Assembly (NCBI GenBank): GCA_965116325.1
Contig: OZ220675.1
Span: 930,001 to 994,000, forward strand
Direction of reading: 5' to 3'
From: JAGWBF01 sp965116325
Lineage (GTDB): Bacteria > Chloroflexota > Dehalococcoidia > Lucifugimonadales > JAGWBF01
Length of the DNA: 64,000 nucleotides
Shown here piece after piece: positions 27,559-36,444 of this stretch. The notes beneath the pieces were generated by a model. That model was not told the origin of the DNA. It saw nothing but the letters and a program-made list of their open reading frames with translations, and did no database searches. The position numbers were made by a program, and so were the translations under genes. Position 1 is the stretch's first letter; the number at the start of each line of letters is the position of its first letter.

Positions 27559-30051
27559 TCATGTTACCTCGTCCAGCACCCTTCCCATGAACTCCTTCAC
27601 CATTTGGGCCATGTCCTGGTGTTCCGGCTTTTCCAGCTTAGGGTCCTCTCCAAGCACCAGCGACGCTTCCTCCCTGGCTAGGAGAAGGATGTCCTGGTGG
27701 GCAAAGCCGGCAACCCGCATATTGGGCAGGCCACTCTGGCGCGTGCCAAAGAAGTCTCCGGGCCCTCTGAGGCTGAGGTCCACCTCCGCCAGCTCGAAGC
27801 CATCGTGTATCCGCTCCATGGCGTTGAGCCTCTCCTTGGCTTCAGGCGTTGAGTAGTCGGACAACATGAAACAGTAGCTCTGCTCCCGGCCCCTTCCTAC
27901 GCGGCCCCGGAACTGGTGGAGCTGGGCCAAGCCGAAGCGGTGGGCTGCCTCCACCACCATGACCGTTGCATTGGGGACATCCACCCCCACCTCAACCACC
28001 GCCGTGGACACCAGGATGTCGGTGCTCCCCTCCTTGAACCTGCGCATGGCCGCTTCCTTCTGGCGGGCGCCCATCCGCCCATGCAGCAGCTCGACCTTCA
28101 GGTCGGGGAAGACATGGATGGACAACCGCTCGAACTCCTCGGTGGCGGCCCGGGCTTCGATGGCTTCCGACTCATCTATCAGGGGACAGATAATGAAGGC
28201 CTGCCGGCCCTTCAGCACCTCGGTGCGGACGAAGCGATAGGCATCATCCCTGCGTTCAGGCGGCACCACATGAGTCCGCACCTGCTGCCTGCCCGGGGGC
28301 AGCTCGTCGATGATGGACACATCGAGGTCACCGTACAAGGTAAGGGTGAGGGTCCTGGGAATGGGAGTGGCGGACATCACCAGCACATGGGGTGTGGCCC
28401 CGCCCATCTTGCGCAGGGCCGCCCGCTGGCCGACACCGAAGCGGTGCTGCTCATCCACGACAGCCAGTGCGAGGCGGGGCATGGACACCGTCTCCTGGAT
28501 CAGCGCATGGGTCCCGATGAGGATATCCAGGTTGCCTTCGGCGGCCCGCTCCGTCAGTTCCCGCTTTGTCCTGGCCTTGGTGCTTCCCGTCAGCAGCCCC
28601 GCAGAAATGGGCTGGGGATGGTTCTCCAGGTAGAAAGTGATTGTGTTTTCCTCCCGTACAGGCGAAGCCAGCCCCTGGACCAGGTTGGATAGCGTGGCAA
28701 AGTGCTGCTCAGCCAGCACCTCCGTCGGGACCATAATGGACCCTTGGTATCCTGCCACCGCCGCCTCCAGCAGGGCTGCAACCGCGACCACGGTCTTGCC
28801 GCTACCCACCTCTCCCTGGAGGAGCCTATTCATAGGGGCGCCATCCCTGGATATGTCCTGGAGAATCTCGCTGATGCACCTCTTCTGGGAGCCGGTCATC
28901 TCGAAGGGCAGCCCGGCGAGGAATGCCCGCAGCACCGCAGGGTTGGTCTTGATGGGGACACCATCTGCGACGCTCTCCCATGTGGTCCTCTTTTGGAGCA
29001 CGACGAGCTGAAGCATAAAGAGCTCATCGAAGGCCAAGCGCCTCCGAGAGGCGTTCAGCTTTGATGGGTCGTCAGGATAGTGGGCTTGGGATATAGCCTC
29101 CGACAGCGGAGGCATACCCAACTTATCCAGCAGTGCCCTCGGAAGATGGTCCTTGATGTGGGGCCCCCAGCCCTTCAGAGCCTGCCAGACGATGTTTCGC
29201 ATGCGCCGGGCCACGATTCCCTCGGTGAGGCGATAGACGGGCACCATGCGGGCAGTGTGGACCAGGTCCTTTCGCCCTTCCAGCACCTCCATGTCCGGGT
29301 TTTCGAACTGCATCTGGCCCCTGAAAACCTCGACCCTGCCGCTGATCACAACCTGAACATTGGGTTTGAGTTGACGCTCTATGTAGGTGTTCCCAAACCA
29401 GACGATGCGCAGGTTGCCCGTCTCGTCGCCGACCACAGCTTCGACAGCCTTGCGCTTGGGGTCCCGCGTTCCCATCTGACGGGCTTCCCAGACGGTGCCC
29501 ACAATAGTGTGGTGTTCGCCAGGAACAAGGTCGGCGATGGGCGTGATAGCGGAGTAGTCGTTATGCTTCCTCGGCAGGAAGTACAGAAGGTCGTTGATTG
29601 TGGATATTCCCAGGCGCTTCAGCTTGGCTGCTGTCTTGTCGTTGACCCCTGTGAGGCGGACTACTGGGGAGTCGAAGGAGGCTGGGAGGGGCGGAGTCTT
29701 GGAGCGGGCCCGCTTGGAAGACTCCTCGCTCTTGCTGGCTGTAACCGGTCCCGATTCTGGAGACTCTTCAGGTGCGGGGGCTGGGGCTTCGCCGTCCTCC
29801 TCCTTAGCCAGCAGCTCCAGCCAGGCATCCACCCACCTCTTCCTGCCCGCCTCGTTCAGCCCGCTGTAGGAGACCTTCAGCAGCCCGGGCTTGGCCTTAG
29901 AGGCCTCTTCAAGCTCGGCGCGGTTTCGCTGGACGAAGCTGTCCAGACCTCCCATTACCACAGCATCGAAGTAGCCTCCCTTGGCTTCCAGGGCAAGGAT
30001 CTTCCTCAAAGCATCGAGGCAGGAGGTTGCTTCAGGGTTCCGCACAGCCAT
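27559..30051 (-). CDS. recG: ATP-dependent DNA helicase RecG
   Basis: Remodels stalled replication forks and Holliday junctions. The 830-residue protein has a wedge/OB domain (NDLLYFLPRKHNDYS), Walker A GEVGSGKTVVA, DEQH box VVDEQHRFGVGQR, and motif VI QFRGRVGRGREQSYC. An N-terminal extension of roughly 120 residues with a low-complexity Pro/Glu/Ser linker precedes the wedge domain, longer than in E. coli RecG (693 residues). Confidence 0.95.
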   Translation of the reverse strand: MAVRNPEATSCLDALRKILALEAKGGYFDAVVMGGLDSFVQRNRAELEEASKAKPGLLKVSYSGLNEAGRKRWVDAWLELLAKEEDGEAPAPAPEESPESGPVTASKSEESSKRARSKTPPLPASFDSPVVRLTGVNDKTAAKLKRLGISTINDLLYFLPRKHNDYSAITPIADLVPGEHHTIVGTVWEARQMGTRDPKRKAVEAVVGDETGNLRIVWFGNTYIERQLKPNVQVVISGRVEVFRGQMQFENPDMEVLEGRKDLVHTARMVPVYRLTEGIVARRMRNIVWQALKGWGPHIKDHLPRALLDKLGMPPLSEAISQAHYPDDPSKLNASRRRLAFDELFMLQLVVLQKRTTWESVADGVPIKTNPAVLRAFLAGLPFEMTGSQKRCISEILQDISRDGAPMNRLLQGEVGSGKTVVAVAALLEAAVAGYQGSIMVPTEVLAEQHFATLSNLVQGLASPVREENTITFYLENHPQPISAGLLTGSTKARTKRELTERAAEGNLDILIGTHALIQETVSMPRLALAVVDEQHRFGVGQRAALRKMGGATPHVLVMSATPIPRTLTLTLYGDLDVSIIDELPPGRQQVRTHVVPPERRDDAYRFVRTEVLKGRQAFIICPLIDESEAIEARAATEEFERLSIHVFPDLKVELLHGRMGARQKEAAMRRFKEGSTDILVSTAVVEVGVDVPNATVMVVEAAHRFGLAQLHQFRGRVGRGREQSYCFMLSDYSTPEAKERLNAMERIHDGFELAEVDLSLRGPGDFFGTRQSGLPNMRVAGFAHQDILLLAREEASLVLGEDPKLEKPEHQDMAQMVKEFMGRVLDEVT

Positions 30052-30119
30052 CGTGTTGACAGTCTATCATAGCTGGCGCCCTGTTACGGGCATCCCGTTG
30101 TCAGCGGGGACAACCAGCC

Positions 30120-30980
30120 CTAGTAGTCTGACATGACACAGATGCCCAGGCCTCCGGGCCCGGCATATGTGCCGACCACGGGCCCAAAGTCGGCAACTAT
30201 GACATCATCCGGGGAGACCAACGAGGAAAGCCCTTCCTTTACGCGCTGGACCTCGTCCAAGCTGGAGCTGTGGACTATGGCAGCGCTCCGGAGTGGTGCC
30301 GCCGCCTGGGCAAGCTCCAGCAGCTTGGCGATTGCCTTCTCCCGCGTACGCACCCGCTCCAGGGGATGGACCTCTCCGTTGGCGACCGTAAGGATGGGCT
30401 TGATGCTCAGAAGAGAACCCATAAAGGCGTTGGCTTTGCCGATTCTGCCTCCCTTGGCCAGGTATTCCAGGGTATCCAGGAGGACAAAGCAATTGGTCTT
30501 GGCAACCATGGTTTCAAGGGCCTTCCCAAGGTCCTCCATGGTGGCTCCATCATTAACCAAGCGGGCGACCTCCAAGACCACCAAGCCCAAGCCCATGGAA
30601 GCCATGCCGGAATCAACTATCTCCACCCGCCCATTGCCCTGCCGGCTGCCCGCTGCCTCTTCCCAGGTATTGCGGGCCTGCCATGCTGAATTCAGCGTCC
30701 CGCTCAGCTTTTCCGAAATGTGGATGGAGATAACGTCGTCCCCTTGAGAGGTCAGGTACTCATAGGCTTGGACGAAATCGTTCACCGAGGGCTGGGAGGT
30801 CTTGGGAAGCTGGTCCGCCCCTCTGAGACGGGTATAGAACTCTTCCGAGGTGATGTCTATGCCGTCCTTGTACGAATCGTCACCGAAATGGATGTTCAGC
30901 GGAACGACGACGATACCGAGGGCGTCGGCCAAGCTTTGCGGAATATCGCTGGTGCTGTCGGTCACAACTCTTATGGACAT
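30120..30980 (-). CDS. DegV-family fatty acid-binding protein (FakB-like)
   Basis: DegV proteins bind a fatty acid and present it to the kinase FakA. The 286-residue product shows IRVVTDSTSDIP at the start, KTSQPSVNDF and ISEKLSGTLNSA, all standard DegV motifs. It is 15 bases downstream of a DAK2-domain gene, the expected FakA partner, so the two likely form a fatty acid kinase that feeds exogenous fatty acids into phospholipid synthesis. Confidence 0.9.
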   Translation of the reverse strand: MSIRVVTDSTSDIPQSLADALGIVVVPLNIHFGDDSYKDGIDITSEEFYTRLRGADQLPKTSQPSVNDFVQAYEYLTSQGDDVISIHISEKLSGTLNSAWQARNTWEEAAGSRQGNGRVEIVDSGMASMGLGLVVLEVARLVNDGATMEDLGKALETMVAKTNCFVLLDTLEYLAKGGRIGKANAFMGSLLSIKPILTVANGEVHPLERVRTREKAIAKLLELAQAAAPLRSAAIVHSSSLDEVQRVKEGLSSLVSPDDVIVADFGPVVGTYAGPGGLGICVMSDY

Positions 30981-30995
30981 AGGTACCGCCCTTTC

Positions 30996-32759
30996 TCACT
31001 CCAGGGAAGCGATGTAGTGATAGTGGGGTTGCCCACCGTGCACAACCTGAACGTCAACCCCGGGATGCTCTCCCATGATCATCACAGCGGCCTCGTTCGC
31101 TTCCCCTTCGGTTACATCTTCGCCCCTGTAAAGGGTTACCAGTTCGAAGGAGCCATGAGCTTGCCCATCCAGCATAGCTGAAATGCCGCCGGCAAGGGTC
31201 TCGGAAGCGGAAGTCCCCGTGGCTGCCACATCTCCGTCGTGAAGCCCGATGAACTGCCCCATTGTGATCTCGGTGCCCTTCACCGTGGCGTCGCGCACAG
31301 CCTGGGTGACCTCCAGGGTCTGCACCTCGCCCAGGGCCTGTTCCATCGCTTCCAAGTTCGCGCCCGTTTCGCCCTCCGGGTTGAAGGACAGCAGGGCAGC
31401 CACACCCTGGGGCAGGGTGCGAGAGGGCAGAACGGTGATGGCGGGGCTGCCCCCGGCCAAGTCAGCCGCCTGCTTGGCTGCCGGCACGATGTTGGAGTTG
31501 TTGGGAAGAATAACTACGTGGCCCGCCCCGGTGTTCCGGGCCGCCTCGAGAAGGTCGCCGGTGCTGGGGTTCATGGTCTGGCCGCCGGACACCACTTGGG
31601 CACACCCCAGCTCCTTAAACAGGCTGGCGAACCCTTCCCCTGTGGCCACCGTCACCACTGCAAGGGTGCCTGCGTCGGTATGCCCCTTGCTGGGGCCGGT
31701 CCCCTCGGCAGCTTCGGAGTGCAGGGCAACGAATTCATGGTGCTGCTGGTCGATGTTCTCCATGCTGATCTGGCTGATGGTGCCCAGGGTCACCGCCAGG
31801 CTGATGATAGGGCCTGGGTCGTGGGTGTGGAGGTGCACCTTTGCGACGGACTCGTTCCCCACTACAACCGTCGAGTCCGCCATGGAGGCAAGCTGATCTC
31901 GGAGCTGCTCTATGTCAATGTCCTCGCCGCCGAGAAGGAACTGGGTGCAGTACCCGTAAAGCTCATCCTGGGTGGCCTGCAGGTACTCCTGGCTGACCGA
32001 TGTGACCGAAGATGTGCTCCCATCACCAAAGATGTGCCCATCGTCATCCAGAATAGGTATGGACAGCCACGAATCGCCATCGTCGATGGGTTCGTTACAA
32101 AGGTGCCGGTACGCTCCCTCAAGGAGGATGACGAAGCCCTGTCCTCCCGCATCAACCACACCCGCCTCGCGGAGGACGGCCAACTGCAAGGGCGTCCGAC
32201 AGAGGGCATCCTTGGCAGCCCCGAGGGCAGCCTGCCACGCGGCCAGCACGCTCTCAGAATTCGCATCGTCTTCGGTGTGGCGCGCGACCGCCCTGGCAGC
32301 CTCGCTTATAACAGTGAGCATGGTGCCATCGACCGGCTTGCTCACCGCCCTGTTTGCGGCCTGGGAGGCTGAAGAGAAAGCCAGGGCAACGTCCCGGCTG
32401 CCGAAGGAGTCCTTGGAGCGGAGCCCCTGGGCGAGGCCGTGGAAGAACTGGGAGAGTATGACCCCGCTGTTGCCGCGGGAGTTCATGAGAGCACCCCGGG
32501 CCATGGCAGCCGCCACATTTCCCGCCGAGTCCTCAGGGCTTTCGCCGGCGGCCTCGTTAACGGCACGCATGGTCAGGAGCATGTTAGTGCCTGTATCGCC
32601 GTCGGGGACCGGGAAGACGTTCAGTGCGTTTACGGCATCTCTATAGGTCTCGAGACACTGGGCTGCCGTCAGGAAAGCACGCCGCAGGTCATCGCCGTTC
32701 AGGTTGTCTTTTTGAAGGGGATTCGGGCCTTCCGGACCGACGCCTTGACTGCTCTGCAA
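30996..32759 (-). CDS. DAK2-domain fatty acid kinase (FakA/YloV-like)
   Basis: N-terminal DhaL-type kinase domain with PVPDGDTGTNM (Mg-ATP binding aspartates), GNSGVILSQFF, a central domain and a C-terminal DegV-like domain (EHPGVDVQVVHGG). Length 587 is close to the family's 550-570. The start is probably TTG at 32759 with GGAGA seven bases upstream. It pairs with the DegV gene immediately downstream. Divergent from rpmB, as in many Gram-positive genomes where rpmB and yloV are neighbours. Confidence 0.9.
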   Translation of the reverse strand: MQSSQGVGPEGPNPLQKDNLNGDDLRRAFLTAAQCLETYRDAVNALNVFPVPDGDTGTNMLLTMRAVNEAAGESPEDSAGNVAAAMARGALMNSRGNSGVILSQFFHGLAQGLRSKDSFGSRDVALAFSSASQAANRAVSKPVDGTMLTVISEAARAVARHTEDDANSESVLAAWQAALGAAKDALCRTPLQLAVLREAGVVDAGGQGFVILLEGAYRHLCNEPIDDGDSWLSIPILDDDGHIFGDGSTSSVTSVSQEYLQATQDELYGYCTQFLLGGEDIDIEQLRDQLASMADSTVVVGNESVAKVHLHTHDPGPIISLAVTLGTISQISMENIDQQHHEFVALHSEAAEGTGPSKGHTDAGTLAVVTVATGEGFASLFKELGCAQVVSGGQTMNPSTGDLLEAARNTGAGHVVILPNNSNIVPAAKQAADLAGGSPAITVLPSRTLPQGVAALLSFNPEGETGANLEAMEQALGEVQTLEVTQAVRDATVKGTEITMGQFIGLHDGDVAATGTSASETLAGGISAMLDGQAHGSFELVTLYRGEDVTEGEANEAAVMIMGEHPGVDVQVVHGGQPHYHYIASLE

Positions 32760-32774
32760 TGGCGGTCTCCATCC

Positions 32775-32803
32775 TTGTTTGCGAGGCGTCGCTGTGCTAT
32801 TCT
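32775..32803 (+). promoter_or_regulatory. Promoter of rpmB
   Basis: TTGTTT (32775-32780) and TATTCT (32798-32803) with an ideal 17-base spacer. Start expected near 32810, leaving about 36 bases of leader. Confidence 0.6.
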
Positions 32804-32845
32804 AGCTCGGACGATTCTACAGAAAGCATCCATACGGGTCAATTT

Positions 32846-33055
32846 ATGAAATGTGAAGTTTGCGGAAAGATTGGCATGTCGGGGAACAACGTCAGCCACT
32901 CTAAGCGGCGGACGAAGACTTGGTTTGCTCCCAACGTGCACAAGGTCACTTTGACCGACGGGGATAGTCGGAAGAAGACGAAGATCTGCACCCGCTGCCT
33001 AAGGACCCGCCACAAGCCTCCCCGCACCCGCGGCAGGACCGCCCAGACCGTCTAG
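32846..33055 (+). CDS. rpmB: Large ribosomal subunit protein bL28
   Basis: A 69-residue protein beginning MKCEVCGKIGMSGNNVSHSK with a second CTRC pair, the four-cysteine zinc-binding form of L28. KRRTKTWFAPNVHKV is diagnostic. I choose ATG 32846; upstream in-frame codons do not resemble L28. Its stop shares a CTAG tetranucleotide with the convergent rpe stop. Confidence 0.95.
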   Translation: MKCEVCGKIGMSGNNVSHSKRRTKTWFAPNVHKVTLTDGDSRKKTKICTRCLRTRHKPPRTRGRTAQTV

Positions 33056-33747
33056 GATACCCCTGCTCCCTCGGCCGCAGCCCTCAGGTCCCGTATCGCC
33101 TCAGCCACCGTTGTGCGCTTGTTGAACACAGCGGAGCCGGCCACCAGTATTGTCCCTCCGGCCTGTACCACACTGGGAGCTGTTCCCACATCCACTCCCC
33201 CATCCACCTGGATCTCGGCGTCTAGTCCCCGCTCCTTCAGAAGGAGAGATAGGCGCCCCACCTTGTCCAGCACCTCGGGGATCATCTTCTGCCCGCTGAA
33301 ACCGGGGTTAACCGTCAGTGCCAGCACCATGTCCAGGTAGGGAAGCGCCTCTTCTATCGATGCCAGGGAGGTGGAAGGGTTCAAGGCAACACCCGCCTTC
33401 AGGCCCTGCTCCTTAATCTGATGAACGGTCTTGTGAAGGTGGGTGCATGCTTCGACGTGAACGAAGATGTGGTCCGAACCTGCCTTTATGAAATCGTCCA
33501 GGAGCTTCTCCGGCTCCTCTATCATCAGGTGCACGTTCAGGGGCAGGGACGTGGTAGAGCGGATTCCCTCGACCACTACCGGACCTATGGTCAGGTTGGG
33601 GACGAAGTGGCCATCCATCACATCTACGTGGATGTAGTCCGCCCCCGCCTCTTCAGCCTCCCGCACCTGCTCTCCCAGCCGGGCAAAGTCGGCAGACAAT
33701 ATGGACGGGGCGATCTTTATCCCCTTGCCTTTAACGGGTGCGGTCAT
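33052..33747 (-). CDS. rpe: Ribulose-phosphate 3-epimerase
   Basis: Interconverts ribulose-5-phosphate and xylulose-5-phosphate. The 231-residue TIM barrel shows APSILSADFARL, HVDVMDGHFVPNLTIGP with the metal-binding His and Asp, VNPGFSGQKMIP and VDGGVDVGTAP. The start follows the argH stop without a gap, so it is translated as the tail of the arginine gene run. Confidence 0.95.
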   Translation of the reverse strand: MTAPVKGKGIKIAPSILSADFARLGEQVREAEEAGADYIHVDVMDGHFVPNLTIGPVVVEGIRSTTSLPLNVHLMIEEPEKLLDDFIKAGSDHIFVHVEACTHLHKTVHQIKEQGLKAGVALNPSTSLASIEEALPYLDMVLALTVNPGFSGQKMIPEVLDKVGRLSLLLKERGLDAEIQVDGGVDVGTAPSVVQAGGTILVAGSAVFNKRTTVAEAIRDLRAAAEGAGVS

Positions 33748-35103
33748 CTACTCTTCTCCACTCTCGGCCAGCATCTTCCGCGCCTCCTGCAGGGCCCTCG
33801 CTACCTGCGGAGGGGCGGTTCCCCCTTGCACATCGCGGGCGGCCACCGAAGATTCCGCCGTCACCTCGAATACGCCTTCATCGAATGCGGGAGAGAAATC
33901 CCGGTACTCCTCCAGGGTAAGGTCCATAAGGTCGGCGTTGTGGGAGATTGCGTAGCTCGATAACCGGGCAACTATCCCGTGGGCTTCCCTGAATGGCACT
34001 CCCTTGCTGGTGACCAGGTAGTCCGCCAGGTCCGTGGCCAGCATCTGTCCCTGGGAAGCGGCCTTGGAAAGGCTGTCTGCATTTACCTGCATGGTGCTTA
34101 CCATGCCCTTAAAGACACTCAGGGTAGCCAGCAGGGTGTCAATGGTGTCGAACAACCCCTCCTTGTCCTCCTGCAAGTCCCTGTTGTAGGTGAGGGGCAG
34201 ACCCTTCAGGACCGTCAGAATGGACACCAGGTGGCCATAGACCCGTCCCGTCTTCCCGCGGGCGAGCTCAGCATAGTCGGGGTTCCGCTTCTGGGGCATT
34301 ATGCTGCTGCCGGTAACGTACTCCTCGGCCAGGGTTACGTACCCGAACTCCTGGGACGACCACAGCACCAGCTCCTCGGCCAGGCGGGAAAGATGCATCA
34401 TGCACACCGCCGCTGCCGAATGGTATTCGACCACAAAGTCCCGGTCCGACACAGCATCCATGCTGTTGGAGGTGATCTTGCTGAAGCCAAGCTCCTCCGC
34501 CAGGAACTGGCGGTCTACAGGGTAGGGCACCCCTGCCAAGGCGCCGCTGCCCAGGGGCAGGGCGTCGGCTCCTTCGTGACAATACTTGAACCTGCGAGCA
34601 TCCCGCTGAAACATGTGGAAATAGGCGAGCAGGTGATGGGCAAACAACACGGGCTGGGCGCGCTGTACGTGGGTGTAGCCGGGAATCACCAAGCCGGGGT
34701 TGGCTTCCGCCAGCTCCAGCAGCGCTCCCTGCAGTCCCCTGATTCCAGCAATGGAATCCCGGACAACCTCCCGGAGGTACAGGCGCATATCAAGAGAGAT
34801 CTGATCGTTGCGAGAGCGGGCGGTGTGGAGCTTGCCCGCCGTCTCTGCTCCGATGACCTCATGCAGTCTCCGCTCCACGTTCATGTGGATGTCTTCCAGC
34901 TCGGGGCGCCAGGGGAAGGTCTCTGCCTCTATCTCCGCTCGAATCTGCCCCAGGCCATCTATGATCTTCTCGGCCTCATCCTGGGTGATGATACCCTGCT
35001 TGGCCAGCATTCGGGCATGGGCTATGGAACCGGCGATGTCATGGCGGTAGAGACGCCGGTCATAGTGGATGGAGACTGTGTAGCTGGAAGGGTGGGTGCT
35101 CAT
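33748..35103 (-). CDS. argH: Argininosuccinate lyase
   Basis: Final step of arginine synthesis, splitting argininosuccinate into arginine and fumarate. The 451-residue chain has TARSRNDQ, GYTHVQRAQPV and the signature loop GSSIMPQKRNPD. The N-terminus begins at SYTVSIHYDRRLYRHDIAGS and lacks the usual short lead-in with WGGRF. An in-frame TAG lies seven codons before the ATG, so no longer start is possible on this sequence. All catalytic parts are present. A TATAAT box at 35188-35193 may give it its own promoter. Confidence 0.94.
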   Translation of the reverse strand: MSTHPSSYTVSIHYDRRLYRHDIAGSIAHARMLAKQGIITQDEAEKIIDGLGQIRAEIEAETFPWRPELEDIHMNVERRLHEVIGAETAGKLHTARSRNDQISLDMRLYLREVVRDSIAGIRGLQGALLELAEANPGLVIPGYTHVQRAQPVLFAHHLLAYFHMFQRDARRFKYCHEGADALPLGSGALAGVPYPVDRQFLAEELGFSKITSNSMDAVSDRDFVVEYHSAAAVCMMHLSRLAEELVLWSSQEFGYVTLAEEYVTGSSIMPQKRNPDYAELARGKTGRVYGHLVSILTVLKGLPLTYNRDLQEDKEGLFDTIDTLLATLSVFKGMVSTMQVNADSLSKAASQGQMLATDLADYLVTSKGVPFREAHGIVARLSSYAISHNADLMDLTLEEYRDFSPAFDEGVFEVTAESSVAARDVQGGTAPPQVARALQEARKMLAESGEE

Positions 35104-35187
35104 TTGCTGGCGCGCTATCGACTATAAACCCACTGGATGGCGGAATACCTCATCCACGGGCTTCCCAGGATGTACCCAGACCCCACA

Positions 35188-35193
35188 ATTATA
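35188..35193 (-). promoter_or_regulatory. -10 candidate upstream of argH
   Basis: Perfect TATAAT on the minus strand in the 92-base argG-argH gap. No matching -35 box is visible, so the evidence is modest. Confidence 0.3.
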
Positions 35194-35195
35194 CC

Positions 35196-36401
35196 CTAAT
35201 CGCCGCCCGGCTCCTTGCGCTGTACCTGGTTCTGGGTGCGAACAGGCAGGCCGAATATGCGGATGAACCCCTCTGCCGAGCTGTGGTCGAAGGTGTCACC
35301 CCGGTCATAGGTGGCCAGCTTCAGGTCGTACAGGGCGTAGGGCGACTTCCGGCCTACCACGGTGCAGTTGCCCTTATACAGGCTTAGGCGAATGGTGCCC
35401 TCGACATGCTCCTGGGTGCTGCGGATGTAGGCATCCATGTCCTCCCGGTGGCGGGTGAACCACTGGCCGTTGTAAACCAGGTCCGCATACTCCTGGGCAA
35501 TTCGAGACTTGAGCCTCACTTGCTCCCTGCTCAGGGTCAGGGCTTCCAGGGCCTTGTGTGCTGAGTGCATAAGGACCGCTGCCGGCGCCTCATACACCTC
35601 CCGGGACTTGATGCCCACGAGGCGGTTCTCCACATGGTCGATGCGTCCCACCCCGTGCCGGCCAGCCACCTCGTTCAAGTGGCGCACCATGTCCACGCCG
35701 GGCATCTCCTCGCCGTCCAAAGCGACGGGCACTCCCTCCCTGAATGTCAGCTCCAGGAAGACGGGCTCGTCGGGGGAATCGGCAATGGACCTGGTCCAGG
35801 CGTAGGCATCCTCGGGCGGCTGGTGCCAAGGGTCTTCCAGGTCCCCGGTTTCGATGCTCCTGCCCCAGAGGTTTTCGTCTATGGAGTAGGGGCTCCTCCC
35901 CAGGCGGATGGGAAGGCTGCGGGCGGAGGCGTACTCGATCTCCTCCTCACGGCTCATGCCCCATTCTCGCATCGGCGCGATCACCTTCAGCTCGGGAGCC
36001 AGCGCTGCGACTCCAACGTCAATCCGCACCTGGTCGTTTCCCTTTCCAGTGCAGCCGTGGGCGATGGCAAAGGCCCCCTCAGCCCTGGCGGTCTCAACCA
36101 AGTAGCGGGCAATTAGGGGACGCCCAAGGGCGGTCGCCAGGGGGTACTGTTCTTCGTAGATGGCGCCGGCGCGCAGGGCAGGCAGGAGGAAGTCCCTCAT
36201 CAGATCCTCGCGCCCGTCTATGGTCAATGCCCGGTGAGCTCCGATAGCCAACGCTCGCTCCCGTATCTCCTCCAGGTCCACCATGCCAAGGTCGATGGTC
36301 AGGGTGACTACCTCGGCGTCGTATCGCTCCTGGAGCCACGGTATTGCTACCGATGTGTCGAGCCCTCCACTATAGGCGAGGACGATGCGGTTGGGTGCCA
36401 T
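35196..36401 (-). CDS. argG: Argininosuccinate synthase
   Basis: Condenses citrulline and aspartate with ATP. The 401-residue protein starts with the PP-loop IVLAYSGGLDTSVAIPWL and includes AHGCTGKGNDQVR and LEDPWHQPPEDAY. The ATG is preceded by GGAGG. It is 43 bases downstream of argD. Confidence 0.97.
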   Translation of the reverse strand: MAPNRIVLAYSGGLDTSVAIPWLQERYDAEVVTLTIDLGMVDLEEIRERALAIGAHRALTIDGREDLMRDFLLPALRAGAIYEEQYPLATALGRPLIARYLVETARAEGAFAIAHGCTGKGNDQVRIDVGVAALAPELKVIAPMREWGMSREEEIEYASARSLPIRLGRSPYSIDENLWGRSIETGDLEDPWHQPPEDAYAWTRSIADSPDEPVFLELTFREGVPVALDGEEMPGVDMVRHLNEVAGRHGVGRIDHVENRLVGIKSREVYEAPAAVLMHSAHKALEALTLSREQVRLKSRIAQEYADLVYNGQWFTRHREDMDAYIRSTQEHVEGTIRLSLYKGNCTVVGRKSPYALYDLKLATYDRGDTFDHSSAEGFIRIFGLPVRTQNQVQRKEPGGD

Positions 36402-36444
36402 GAGCCTCCTTCGATTCTCTGTCGATAGTCGGGTTATCAGCCGG

